Shown here: in pieces, positions 32,828 to 39,806 of the stretch | Numbering within the stretch: position 1 is the first letter of the stretch | How the letters are laid out: each line of letters opens with the position of its first letter | Assembly: GCA_013288125.1 (NCBI GenBank) | Contig: JABDCN010000016.1 | Span: 1 to 39,806 of the forward strand | Length of the DNA: 39,806 nt | Origin: Gammaproteobacteria bacterium | Lineage (GTDB): Bacteria; Pseudomonadota; Gammaproteobacteria; DSM-16500 | Direction of reading: 5' to 3' | Notes under the pieces: generated by a model | Told to the model about the DNA's origin: nothing | What the model saw: the letters and a program-made list of their open reading frames with translations, nothing else | Databases searched by the model: none | Made by a program: the position numbers and the translations under genes

Positions 32828-33748
32828 TTACTTTAAAATGCGCATACCTATATCATGAGGTATGCCATCTCTTTCTTGTGCGACATAACTCATTCCTTGC
32901 CAATCAATTAACACATCTTGATTTTTAGAAGCTTCATTAACCATATGAACCATGCCAGGTAAAGAAGTATTAGGATTTGAGTTATGTTCTTCTAAAGCCG
33001 GATAAGCTTCCATATACAACTTATTATCTTGCCAGCCAAATTTAATGGGTAAATTTTCAATAACAACGGGAATACCACTTTCAACAAGCGGAAAGAAAGT
33101 TTGAATATCAGATTCATACATACGAATACAACCGAAACTTGCGCGTTTACCCACACTTTCAGGAAAAATCGTACTGTGAATTAAGTAAGTAGGAATCTTC
33201 ATATAAATTGCATAAGGGCCTAAAGGATTATCAGGGCCTGGCGGCATCACTTTGGGTAACACAACGCCCTGATCTAAATTAAATTCACGAATATCATCCG
33301 GCGGTGTCCAAGAAGGATTTGTTGTTTTTCGTGTAATCGAAGTATTTTGAATGGGAATAGTCTTTCCTACTTTTCCTATGCCAATGGGGAAAGTTAATAC
33401 TTGTCCATTGCCGGGATAATAATAAAGGCGCATTTCAGGTAAATTAATGACGATGCCAGTTCTTGTTTGACTAGGCAGTAAATGTTTTGTTGGGATTTGT
33501 AATGGCGCGCCTGATGAAATTCCCTTTTTAAGATTTAATTGAGGATTAGCATTTTCAAGCGAGTTGTATCCTAAGTTATAACGTTTTGCGATAGCAGCAA
33601 CAGTATCCCCATAACTTGAAGCTGTATATTGTACTTCACCAACCAGTGACTCATTAGCAGGAGGCAGTGGATAAGCTGTTGCAAAAGCATAAGATGATGC
33701 GAATGTTAGCATCATGCCGTAAAAAAATTTTTGAAATGCGATATTCAT
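32828..33748 (-). CDS. L,D-transpeptidase (YkuD) with LysM-like domain
   Basis: The 306-residue protein has a signal peptide (about 1-24, ending AFA), a LysM-like region (about 37-87, YTASSYGDTVAAIAKRYNLGY in outline) and a YkuD domain (about 96-235). The catalytic cysteine is C207 in ASFGCIRM, with H191 in YLIHSTIFP. It probably forms 3-3 cross-links in peptidoglycan or attaches proteins to it, in the periplasm, like ErfK/YbiS. A tail of about 70 residues follows the catalytic domain. It lies 9 bases after the other L,D-transpeptidase gene and shares its promoter. Confidence 0.92.
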   Translation of the reverse strand: MNIAFQKFFYGMMLTFASSYAFATAYPLPPANESLVGEVQYTASSYGDTVAAIAKRYNLGYNSLENANPQLNLKKGISSGAPLQIPTKHLLPSQTRTGIVINLPEMRLYYYPGNGQVLTFPIGIGKVGKTIPIQNTSITRKTTNPSWTPPDDIREFNLDQGVVLPKVMPPGPDNPLGPYAIYMKIPTYLIHSTIFPESVGKRASFGCIRMYESDIQTFFPLVESGIPVVIENLPIKFGWQDNKLYMEAYPALEEHNSNPNTSLPGMVHMVNEASKNQDVLIDWQGMSYVAQERDGIPHDIGMRILK

Positions 33749-33757
33749 ATGTGTCCT

Positions 33758-34459
33758 TTATACTAAAAATCTCGAATGCAATAACCATTTTGGATCAGGA
33801 TAATAAGCAAATACAACTGTATTGTCTTTAATTGTGTTGATGATAGGCGTAGCTAATTCAAGACTGACAGCAGGACAGCCCCAACTTCTGCCTGCTTGAC
33901 CATTTCGTTTAATCGTATCAGAACTCACGTAGCGTGCACCATGAATCACAATGTCACGACGATAGGCATTATTATTAATGCCATGTTCCAATCCATTTAG
34001 GCGTAATGAATAACCATTTCCACCGATGTAAGGAGAAGCAGTGATAAAAACACCAATACTGGATTTTAAGCTGCCTGGATTATTTGAAAATGAAGTCGCA
34101 GTAATATTACCACTATTTTTACCATGTGAAACCCAAGTATTAAAAAGTGTTCTATGATTTTTCATATCAAACACCCATAAACGACGTTTGTTTGAAGGTT
34201 TTGAATAGTCAATGACAGTGAGTAATTGTTTATTATCGTAACCATGTTTTCGCGCGTTTACATAAGCACGTAAACTGAGATATAAAACATGATTACTAAT
34301 ATTATTTGCTTGCGATTTTAAAATCGCTGTTTCTTTTTGTATCCATTGAACACTGCCAAAGGTTTCTGGATTGTTTGGTGTGAATATCCAAGAAAAAGGA
34401 AAGCTGAATCCTAAGGAACAAAAAGATAATATAATGATTAAACTATAAATTTTTTTCAT
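33758..34459 (-). CDS. Second L,D-transpeptidase-like protein (YkuD_2 family)
   Basis: The 233-residue protein has an N-terminal signal peptide (about 1-20) and the distinct YkuD_2 arrangement: IHGARY (172-177) and GRSWGCPAVS with C195. The family is common in Gram-negative bacteria and is predicted to act on murein; activity has rarely been tested. The adjacent genes encode two unrelated subfamilies of the same catalytic type, and they probably form one transcript. It is immediately downstream of the promoter at 34516-34544. Confidence 0.88.
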   Translation of the reverse strand: MKKIYSLIIILSFCSLGFSFPFSWIFTPNNPETFGSVQWIQKETAILKSQANNISNHVLYLSLRAYVNARKHGYDNKQLLTVIDYSKPSNKRRLWVFDMKNHRTLFNTWVSHGKNSGNITATSFSNNPGSLKSSIGVFITASPYIGGNGYSLRLNGLEHGINNNAYRRDIVIHGARYVSSDTIKRNGQAGRSWGCPAVSLELATPIINTIKDNTVVFAYYPDPKWLLHSRFLV

Positions 34460-34515
34460 TAAGCAGTATCTCGACGTGTTAACTTTTTGATTAGCATGGT
34501 TTAAAGTGAAACATA

Positions 34516-34544
34516 TTTATACACTTTTTTGATTCGTTTGTCAA
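34516..34544 (-). promoter_or_regulatory. Sigma-70-type promoter for the two L,D-transpeptidase genes
   Basis: On the minus strand TTGACA (34544-34539) is followed after exactly 17 bp by TATAAA (34521-34516). The start of transcription would be about 50 bases upstream of the first ATG at 34459. This is the clearest promoter in the window by consensus match. Confidence 0.7.
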
Positions 34545-34578
34545 TAGAATATAAAAAAGCGTATAGTTCTTAACACAG

Positions 34579-34700
34579 TTGTCGTCCCGCGGCTTGTCCG
34601 CGGGATCCAGAGAAAATATATAAATTTTAATTATTGTTTCTGGATCCCGCGGACAAGCCGTGGGACGACGAAACTGAGTGTAACGTCAAATCGTGGGACG
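34579..34700. repeat. CCCGCGGCTTGTCCGCGGG inverted pair upstream of ddl
   Basis: A left unit (about 34579-34615) and right unit (about 34638-34673) of the family seen at 16169 face each other around an AT-rich spacer. The right unit has a GTGGG variant. A partial third unit (CGTGGGACGACGAGC) follows to 34700, as at 16278. The architecture of two full units and one partial copy is therefore the same at both loci. Confidence 0.85.
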
Positions 34701-34757
34701 ACGAGCTTGAGTAAAATGTTACGTAGAGATATTCTTTTAAATAATTGAGATATAGCA

Positions 34758-35900
34758 ATGACAAAATCAGACGACAAAAAATCAAACAAAATTCGCGTAG
34801 CAGTTTTGTATGGCGGACGCTCTGCAGAGCATGAAGTGTCATTACTTTCTGCTGCTAATGTCATTCAATATCTTGATCCAGCTCAATTTGAAGTGGTTCC
34901 CATGGGAATCGATAAACAAGGTAATTGGTTTTTAGGTAAAGATGTTTTTCTAAAAAGTTTAGAAAATAAAAAAGTCCCTAAATTATATGATTCAATGAAT
35001 ACATGGTTTACACCAGAATGGATTGGTAAACCAGTCGATCAAACTTTTTTACCTGAAAAAATTAATTCATCGCACGAGAGTTCTGCGTTCGATGTAGTTT
35101 TTCCTGCTGTGCATGGCACGTTATGTGAAGATGGTGCCTTGCAAGGTTTATTAGAATTAGCGGGCGTTCCTTATGTTGGTTGCGGCGTGTTATCTTCCGC
35201 CATTGGAATGGATAAAGATATTTCTAAACGACTTGTGTCACAAGTAGGCATTGCTTTTGCGCCTTATGTTGTCATTAAACAAGAACAATGGAAAAATAAT
35301 CCGGCGCATTTTTCAAAACATATTCAAGAAAAACTTTCTTATCCTGTTTTTGTTAAACCGGTGAATACAGGATCGAGTATTGGCATTACTAAAGTGAAAA
35401 CAGAAGATCAACTTTCATCAGCGATAGAAGAAGCTTTTCAATTTGATGTGAAAGTGATTGTTGAAAAAGCATTGGATATATTTGAATTAGAAGTTGCTGT
35501 TTTAGAATCATTAGAATCAAATGGTGAACCCATTGTTTCTGTTGTGGGAGAAATTAAACCGCGGCATGAATTTTATTCTTATGATGCAAAATATATCGAT
35601 GAAAATGGCGCGGAATTAATTATTCCCGCACAAATTCCTTCTGATATCCAAGAAAAAGCAAGGCAAATGGCGAAAGAAATTTTTTCTGTTTTAGAATGTG
35701 AAGGGATGGCGAGAGTCGATTTATTTTTAGATAAAAAAACACAGCAAATTTATTTTAATGAAATAAATACCATTCCTGGTTTCACTAAAATTAGTATGTA
35801 TCCTAAATTGATGCAGGCATCAGGTATCGATTATACTGCGCTGCTGAGTCATTTAATTCATTTGGCAATGAAAAAACATGGACAAAAGAGACAATTATAA
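34758..35900 (+). CDS. ddl: D-alanine--D-alanine ligase
   Basis: The 380-residue ATP-grasp enzyme makes the D-Ala-D-Ala dipeptide of peptidoglycan precursors. Motifs are LYGGRSAEHEVSLLSAANV (about 18-36), FPAVHGTLCEDGALQGLLE, the ATP-grasp loop KPVNTGSSIGITKV, and INTIPGFTKISMYP near the C-terminus. Length is close to DdlA (364) rather than DdlB (306). It stands apart from the mur/fts cluster in this window. The ATG at 34758 has only a weak ribosome site (GAGATA). An upstream repeat lies within 60 bases. Confidence 0.95.
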   Translation: MTKSDDKKSNKIRVAVLYGGRSAEHEVSLLSAANVIQYLDPAQFEVVPMGIDKQGNWFLGKDVFLKSLENKKVPKLYDSMNTWFTPEWIGKPVDQTFLPEKINSSHESSAFDVVFPAVHGTLCEDGALQGLLELAGVPYVGCGVLSSAIGMDKDISKRLVSQVGIAFAPYVVIKQEQWKNNPAHFSKHIQEKLSYPVFVKPVNTGSSIGITKVKTEDQLSSAIEEAFQFDVKVIVEKALDIFELEVAVLESLESNGEPIVSVVGEIKPRHEFYSYDAKYIDENGAELIIPAQIPSDIQEKARQMAKEIFSVLECEGMARVDLFLDKKTQQIYFNEINTIPGFTKISMYPKLMQASGIDYTALLSHLIHLAMKKHGQKRQL

Positions 35901-35904
35901 TATC

Positions 35905-36048
35905 TTATAAAATAATCTTAACATTTTATTTTATTAATGGGGCGGAGCGATAGGGAGGGCTCCCACCGCGCGCAGCTTGCGAGCACGGTGGGATACCCGA
36001 AGCGACGGGGCCCTGTTAATAAAATAAAATGTTAAGATTATTTTATAA
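35905..36048. repeat. Core-plus-private-arm palindromic element, copy 3
   Basis: Perfect 33-bp inverted arms (35905-35937 and 36016-36048), containing AATCTTAACATTTTATTTTA, enclose a core at 35939-36013. The core differs from copy 2 by one internal base and by its extreme end. The arm sequence is unique to this locus. The right arm ends four bases before the first ATG of the acyl-CoA dehydrogenase gene, so the element occupies its whole upstream region. Confidence 0.95.
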
Positions 36049-36051
36049 TTC

Positions 36052-37266
36052 ATGAGTATTGGAATAAATATCATGCATAACAAATCAGAATCATTTTACC
36101 GCTGGGATGATCCTTTATTTTTCGATGATCAATTAACAGAAGAAGAACGCCTAATTAAAAATGCAGCAAAAACTTTTGCGCAAGAAAAATTGCAGCCGCA
36201 AGTGGTGAATGCATTTCATAACGAACAATTCGACCGCAATATTATGATTGAAATGGGCAAAGCAGGATTATTAGGTGCAACAATTCATGGATATGGTTGT
36301 GCCGGTATTAATTATGTTTCTTATGGATTGATTATGCGGGAGTTGGAACGTGTTGATTCAGGCTATCGTTCTGCTGCGAGCGTCCAATCAAGTTTAAGTA
36401 TGTATGCGATTTATGCTTATGGCAGTGATGCACAAAAAGAAAAATATTTACCGAAAATGGCGCGCGGTGAATGGATAGGCTGTTTTGGTTTGACAGAGCC
36501 GAATCATGGCTCGGATCCGGCGGGAATGGATACGCGTGCGACTTCAGTTGAAGGCGGCTATCGATTAAAAGGCAGTAAAATGTGGATCACCAATTCACCT
36601 ATTGCTGAAGTCTTTATTGTGTGGGCACGAAATGATAAAGGCCGTGTGCGTGGTTTTATTTTAGAAAAAGGAATGAAAGGATTATCTGCGCCTGTCATGC
36701 ATGGCAAATTTAGTTTGCGTGTTTCATTGACGGGTGAAATTTTAATGGATGATGTTTTTGTGCCGGCTGAAAATGAATTGTCTCTCGCTGATGGTTTGGC
36801 TGGTCCCTTAGGATGTTTGGATAATGCACGTTATGGCATTGCATGGGGCGCACTTGGTGCCGCAGAATTTTGTTGGCATGCGGCAAGACAATACGTGTTA
36901 GATCGAAAACAGTTTGGTCATCCGCTTGCCGCGAATCAACTCATCCAACAAAAATTAGCAATCATGCAAACGAATATTGCATTGGGATTACAAGGTTGTT
37001 TGCGTTTAGGCAGATTAAAAGATGAAGGGCGCGCAGAGACGCCTATGATTTCGATGATGAAACGTTTTTGTTCTTTAACTGCATTAGATATTGCACGCGA
37101 AGCGCGTGATATGCATGGCGGTAATGGCATCATGGAAGATTTTCATGTCGTGAGGCATATGCTAAATCTAGAAACAGTTAAAACATATGAAGGCACGGCA
37201 GATATTCATGCGCTGATATTGGGAAGGGCGCAGACGGGGATACAAGCGTTTAAGCCGCTGGGGTGA
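36052..37266 (+). CDS. gcdH: Glutaryl-CoA dehydrogenase-like acyl-CoA dehydrogenase
   Basis: The 404-residue flavoprotein follows glutaryl-CoA dehydrogenases, which convert glutaryl-CoA to crotonyl-CoA in lysine and tryptophan breakdown. Typical features are [69 protein letters not shown] and the catalytic glutamate in [18 protein letters not shown]. The start is uncertain: the first ATG (36052) has no ribosome site and adjoins the palindromic element, and an in-frame ATG at 36073 is possible. It could be that insertion of the element removed the native leader. The stop is 2 bases from the convergent pncB stop. Confidence 0.9.
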   Translation: MSIGINIMHNKSESFYRWDDPLFFDDQLTEEERLIKNAAKTFAQEKLQPQVVNAFHNEQFDRNIMIEMGKAGLLGATIHGYGCAGINYVSYGLIMRELERVDSGYRSAASVQSSLSMYAIYAYGSDAQKEKYLPKMARGEWIGCFGLTEPNHGSDPAGMDTRATSVEGGYRLKGSKMWITNSPIAEVFIVWARNDKGRVRGFILEKGMKGLSAPVMHGKFSLRVSLTGEILMDDVFVPAENELSLADGLAGPLGCLDNARYGIAWGALGAAEFCWHAARQYVLDRKQFGHPLAANQLIQQKLAIMQTNIALGLQGCLRLGRLKDEGRAETPMISMMKRFCSLTALDIAREARDMHGGNGIMEDFHVVRHMLNLETVKTYEGTADIHALILGRAQTGIQAFKPLG

Positions 37267-37268
37267 TA

Positions 37269-38789
37269 TTATTCAAAATCCTCTGGCCGATATATATTTT
37301 TGTTTAATTTAGTTGGTTCAAATTCAATATCTGCCGCGTTAGGCATCGCAACGAGATCAATAATATTTTCTTTAATCTTTATCTTTAACTCATACAACTT
37401 TTTTTCCAGACTAACTGGATACGCTTTATCTTCATGCGTTTTATAAAATAAATCAGCTTCTGCCATCGCTTTATCACGAACTACATGAATAGATTTTTTT
37501 TCTTGTATACATTGCCCGCGTTTAAAAACAGGTTCTAATAAATCAACAAAAGCATCGCAATCATCCACGCGGCAAGATTGATTGGCATCGCCAGCCAGTA
37601 AAATACCTTGCGGCGTATCATCAATGCCTAAATCAATATCATAAATCATATCCATTACATATTGTTCGCCAACAAAAAAACGTCTGACTTGATGCCGTCC
37701 TGGATTTGAAATTTTAACGGCTTGTTCGGATAATTTTAATTTGTATTCCCATTTAGCATCTTGATAAATCGCTGAGAGTTTATAAACACCATCAAGTGCA
37801 GGTTGATCATAAGCTGTTGCTAAATTGGTGCCAACACCCCATGAAGAAATCGCGGCGCCTTGTTGTTTGAGATCAGCAATAACATATTCATCGATTGAAT
37901 TACTCGCCAAAATTTTTGTGTGAGTCAATCCTGCTTCATCTAATAATTGACGTGCTTTGATGCTCAGTTTGGCTAAATCACCAGAGTCTAATCGAATGCC
38001 TAATAAATCTGCTTCTTTTTCACGTAATTGTTTGCCAACTTCGATCGCATGTTTAACGCCCTCAATCGTGTTGTAAGTATCAACGAGTAAAATACAATTA
38101 TGCGGCATGACATCTGCGTATGCAGTAAAAGCTTCTTTTTCAGAAGGGAAGGCCGTGACCCAACTATGGGCATGCGTGCCGCGCACAGGAATATCATATA
38201 ATTTTCCTGCTAAAGTATTTGACGTTGCATGACATCCACCAATATACGCGGCACGGCTAGCAGATAGTGCACCATCAGGACCTTGTGCGCGGCGCAATCC
38301 AAATTCGATGACCTCATCATTGCCTGCTGCGCGGCAGACGCGCGATGCTTTTGTTGCAATCAATGTTTGAAAATTGATGATATTTAATAAAGGGGACTCT
38401 AATAATTGACATTGTAGTAAAGACCCTTGAATACGTAATACTGGCGCGTGAGCAAAGACGATTGTGCCTTCTTGAATAGCAAAGAGATCACAAGTAAAAC
38501 GTAATTGTTTTAAATAATCTAAAAAATCGGTGGAAAATAAAGGTTCATTTTTTATATTGGTGAGTGTGGCAAGATAGGCAAGATCATCTTCTTGAAAATG
38601 CCAATCAGATAAAAAATCGATGACAGTTGCTAAACCACAATTCAAAGCATAATTACTTTGGAATGGATTTTTGCGAAACAATAAATGAAAAGCCGCCTCT
38701 TGTTCATGCATATTTAATTTCCAATAACCATAAGCCATGGTTAATTGGTAGAGATCGGTTAGTAAAGGTGAAAAAGTTGTATAGGTCAT
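37269..38789 (-). CDS. pncB: Nicotinate phosphoribosyltransferase
   Basis: The 506-residue enzyme joins nicotinate and PRPP to form nicotinate mononucleotide in NAD salvage. Features include the N-terminal LLTDLYQLTMAYGYW, FGLRRAQGPDGALSASRAAYIGG in outline, the region VRGTHAHSWV with the histidine that is phosphorylated in the family, LLVDTYNT, IRLDSGDL and GVGTNLATA. Length is nearer the long form found in Gram-positive bacteria and eukaryotes than the E. coli PncB (400). A dependence on salvage of host nicotinate is possible but not shown. Confidence 0.94.
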   Translation of the reverse strand: MTYTTFSPLLTDLYQLTMAYGYWKLNMHEQEAAFHLLFRKNPFQSNYALNCGLATVIDFLSDWHFQEDDLAYLATLTNIKNEPLFSTDFLDYLKQLRFTCDLFAIQEGTIVFAHAPVLRIQGSLLQCQLLESPLLNIINFQTLIATKASRVCRAAGNDEVIEFGLRRAQGPDGALSASRAAYIGGCHATSNTLAGKLYDIPVRGTHAHSWVTAFPSEKEAFTAYADVMPHNCILLVDTYNTIEGVKHAIEVGKQLREKEADLLGIRLDSGDLAKLSIKARQLLDEAGLTHTKILASNSIDEYVIADLKQQGAAISSWGVGTNLATAYDQPALDGVYKLSAIYQDAKWEYKLKLSEQAVKISNPGRHQVRRFFVGEQYVMDMIYDIDLGIDDTPQGILLAGDANQSCRVDDCDAFVDLLEPVFKRGQCIQEKKSIHVVRDKAMAEADLFYKTHEDKAYPVSLEKKLYELKIKIKENIIDLVAMPNAADIEFEPTKLNKNIYRPEDFE

Positions 38790-38865
38790 TGATTCCTCGC
38801 GTGAGCTCCCCTAAGATGTCCCCTAAGATATCAAATATTAAATTAATCAGGGTAAGGCTTTAGTC

Positions 38866-39312
38866 ATGTCAATTAAAAAATTATTATTACTCATTGGATT
38901 ATGTGCATTATTCGCTGGTTGTTCAACTGGCGGATACTATAATACTTTCTATACAAATGAAAGTAATACCCAATTAGGCGTACGTTATTTACTGGGACGC
39001 GGTGTTAAACAAAATGATACGCAAGCATTTTATTATTTTAGAAAGGGCGCGCACCAAGACGATGCTTTTGCGCAAAATGAATTGGCTTATCTCTATGCAG
39101 CTGGTAAAGGGACGCCGCGCAATGATGGCAAAGCGTTTATGTGGTACAAAAAAGCAGCGGAACATGGTTTGGCTAGCGCGCAATTTAATTTAGGATTGAT
39201 GTATTTGTATGGTATTGGCACTGCACCTGATCGCGCATTAGCAAAAGAATGGATTAAAAAATCCGCTGCGCACGGATTTGAGCCTGCCGTTCAAAAATTA
39301 TCGCAGCTTTAA
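38866..39312 (+). CDS. Sel1-repeat lipoprotein
   Basis: The 148-residue protein has a lipoprotein signal peptide with lipobox LFAGC and acylated C19. Three Sel1-like repeats (about 35-145) follow, with units such as AQNELAYLYAAGKGTPRNDGKAF and AQFNLGLMYLYGIGTAPDRALAKEW, of which AKEWIKKSAAHG is typical. It is likely anchored in the outer membrane facing the periplasm. TAAGG lies upstream of the ATG. It ends two bases before rsmA, so the two are probably co-transcribed. It is not closely related to the large Sel1 proteins at 10701-15478. Confidence 0.9.
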   Translation: MSIKKLLLLIGLCALFAGCSTGGYYNTFYTNESNTQLGVRYLLGRGVKQNDTQAFYYFRKGAHQDDAFAQNELAYLYAAGKGTPRNDGKAFMWYKKAAEHGLASAQFNLGLMYLYGIGTAPDRALAKEWIKKSAAHGFEPAVQKLSQL

Positions 39313-39314
39313 TC

Positions 39315-39806
39315 ATGCCAACGCCGCGCAAGCGTTTTGGGCAGCATTTTTTGCGTGATCCATTTGTGATTCAACAAATTATTGATTCTTTTTCTCCTGA
39401 GAAAAATGAACATATTGTTGAGATTGGTCCTGGTCAAGGCGCATTAACTTTTCCTTTGTTGGAAATCATTGATCAATTGGATGTCGTCGAGTTAGATCGC
39501 GATTTAATTGTTGAATTAGAACAACGCGGCGGACATCGTTTGCATGTTTATTCTGCAGATGCTTTAACTTTTGATTTTAGTACACTTAAAAAAGACCAGC
39601 GTTTGTTACGTATTATTGGTAATTTGCCTTATAATATTTCTACACCATTAATGTTTCATTTATTAACTTATTCATCTCTTATTTCAGATATGTTATTTAT
39701 GCTGCAAAAAGAAGTGGCGCATCGATTAGCAGCAAAAACAAATGATGATGATTACGGAAGATTAAGTGTGATGACACAATATCATTGCGACGTAACCGTT
39801 TTATTT
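39315..39806 (+). CDS. rsmA: 16S rRNA dimethyladenosine transferase RsmA, N-terminal fragment
   Basis: The first 164 codons are present; the gene continues past the window. RsmA (KsgA) dimethylates two adjacent adenosines near the 3' end of 16S rRNA. Diagnostic motifs are RKRFGQHFLRD at the N-terminus, the SAM-binding VEIGPGQGALT, VELDRDL, and the catalytic IGNLPYNIS (NLPY), followed by FMLQKEVAHRL. It begins two bases after the Sel1 lipoprotein stop. Confidence 0.96.
   Translation, partial: MPTPRKRFGQHFLRDPFVIQQIIDSFSPEKNEHIVEIGPGQGALTFPLLEIIDQLDVVELDRDLIVELEQRGGHRLHVYSADALTFDFSTLKKDQRLLRIIGNLPYNISTPLMFHLLTYSSLISDMLFMLQKEVAHRLAAKTNDDDYGRLSVMTQYHCDVTVLF

Noticed and set aside
10013-36050. 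The core elements as insertion sequences
   Set aside because: No transposase is encoded and the ends are not constant; if they move, they do so with help supplied elsewhere.
1-39806. Spaced repeats as a CRISPR array
   Set aside because: Repeats are palindromic, dispersed and in inverted pairs, with no regular repeat-spacer series and no cas genes.

Overview
This is an AT-rich stretch of bacterial chromosome with compact gene packing, ATGA-type start/stop overlaps and typical gammaproteobacterial neighbourhoods (yggS-proC-yggT-rdgB, yadG-yadH, coq7, SUF). Several traits suggest a host- or amoeba-associated member of the Legionellales, Coxiella- or Legionella-like: many Sel1/TPR repeat proteins, an MgtC homologue, paired L,D-transpeptidases, unrecognised hydrophilic or membrane-hairpin proteins of effector-like appearance, and dense palindromic repeats. 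This placement is inferred from gene content only; there is no rRNA gene to confirm it.

Layout. 1-236 is the 3' end of pyrF. 333-1916 is pckA, whose stop overlaps the stop of a convergent mqsRA toxin-antitoxin pair. 2850-5207 is a membrane PAS-GGDEF-EAL protein. 5386-10488 is a plus-strand housekeeping run: yggS, proC, yggT, rdgB, the ABC exporter yadG/yadH and a small membrane protein. 10701-16138 (minus) holds two tandem Sel1-repeat paralogues with a ParE/RHH module between them, then coq7. Next come an unusual tgt, a 524-residue membrane-hairpin protein and mgtC. 19934-26731 (minus) is the iron-sulphur cluster block sufB-C-D-S-U-A-T plus grxD. 27033-28744 is folB and a fused folK-folP; 28850-31713 (minus) is a TPR protein and folC. 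32027-34459 holds an unknown ORF and two L,D-transpeptidases. ddl, gcdH, pncB, a Sel1 lipoprotein and the start of rsmA complete the window.

The genes fall into a few themes: folate synthesis (folB, folKP, folC), Fe-S assembly (suf and grxD), cell-wall precursor and 3-3 cross-link formation (ddl and two L,D-transpeptidases), central and NAD metabolism (pckA, gcdH, pncB), and nucleotide pools (pyrF, rdgB). No tRNA, rRNA, CRISPR array, transposase or phage gene was recognised.

The most unusual content is the repeat population. At least fifteen intergenic or intragenic palindromic elements are present, mostly as head-to-head inverted pairs. One family, with three copies, has a GC-rich core of about 76 bp that is nearly identical between copies. 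Each core is enclosed by 28-33 bp inverted arms that are different at every locus. One copy lies in frame inside folC, within a stack of other repeats adding about 110 residues between intact catalytic motifs. Other repeats supply the final codons and stop of a Sel1 gene and of tgt.
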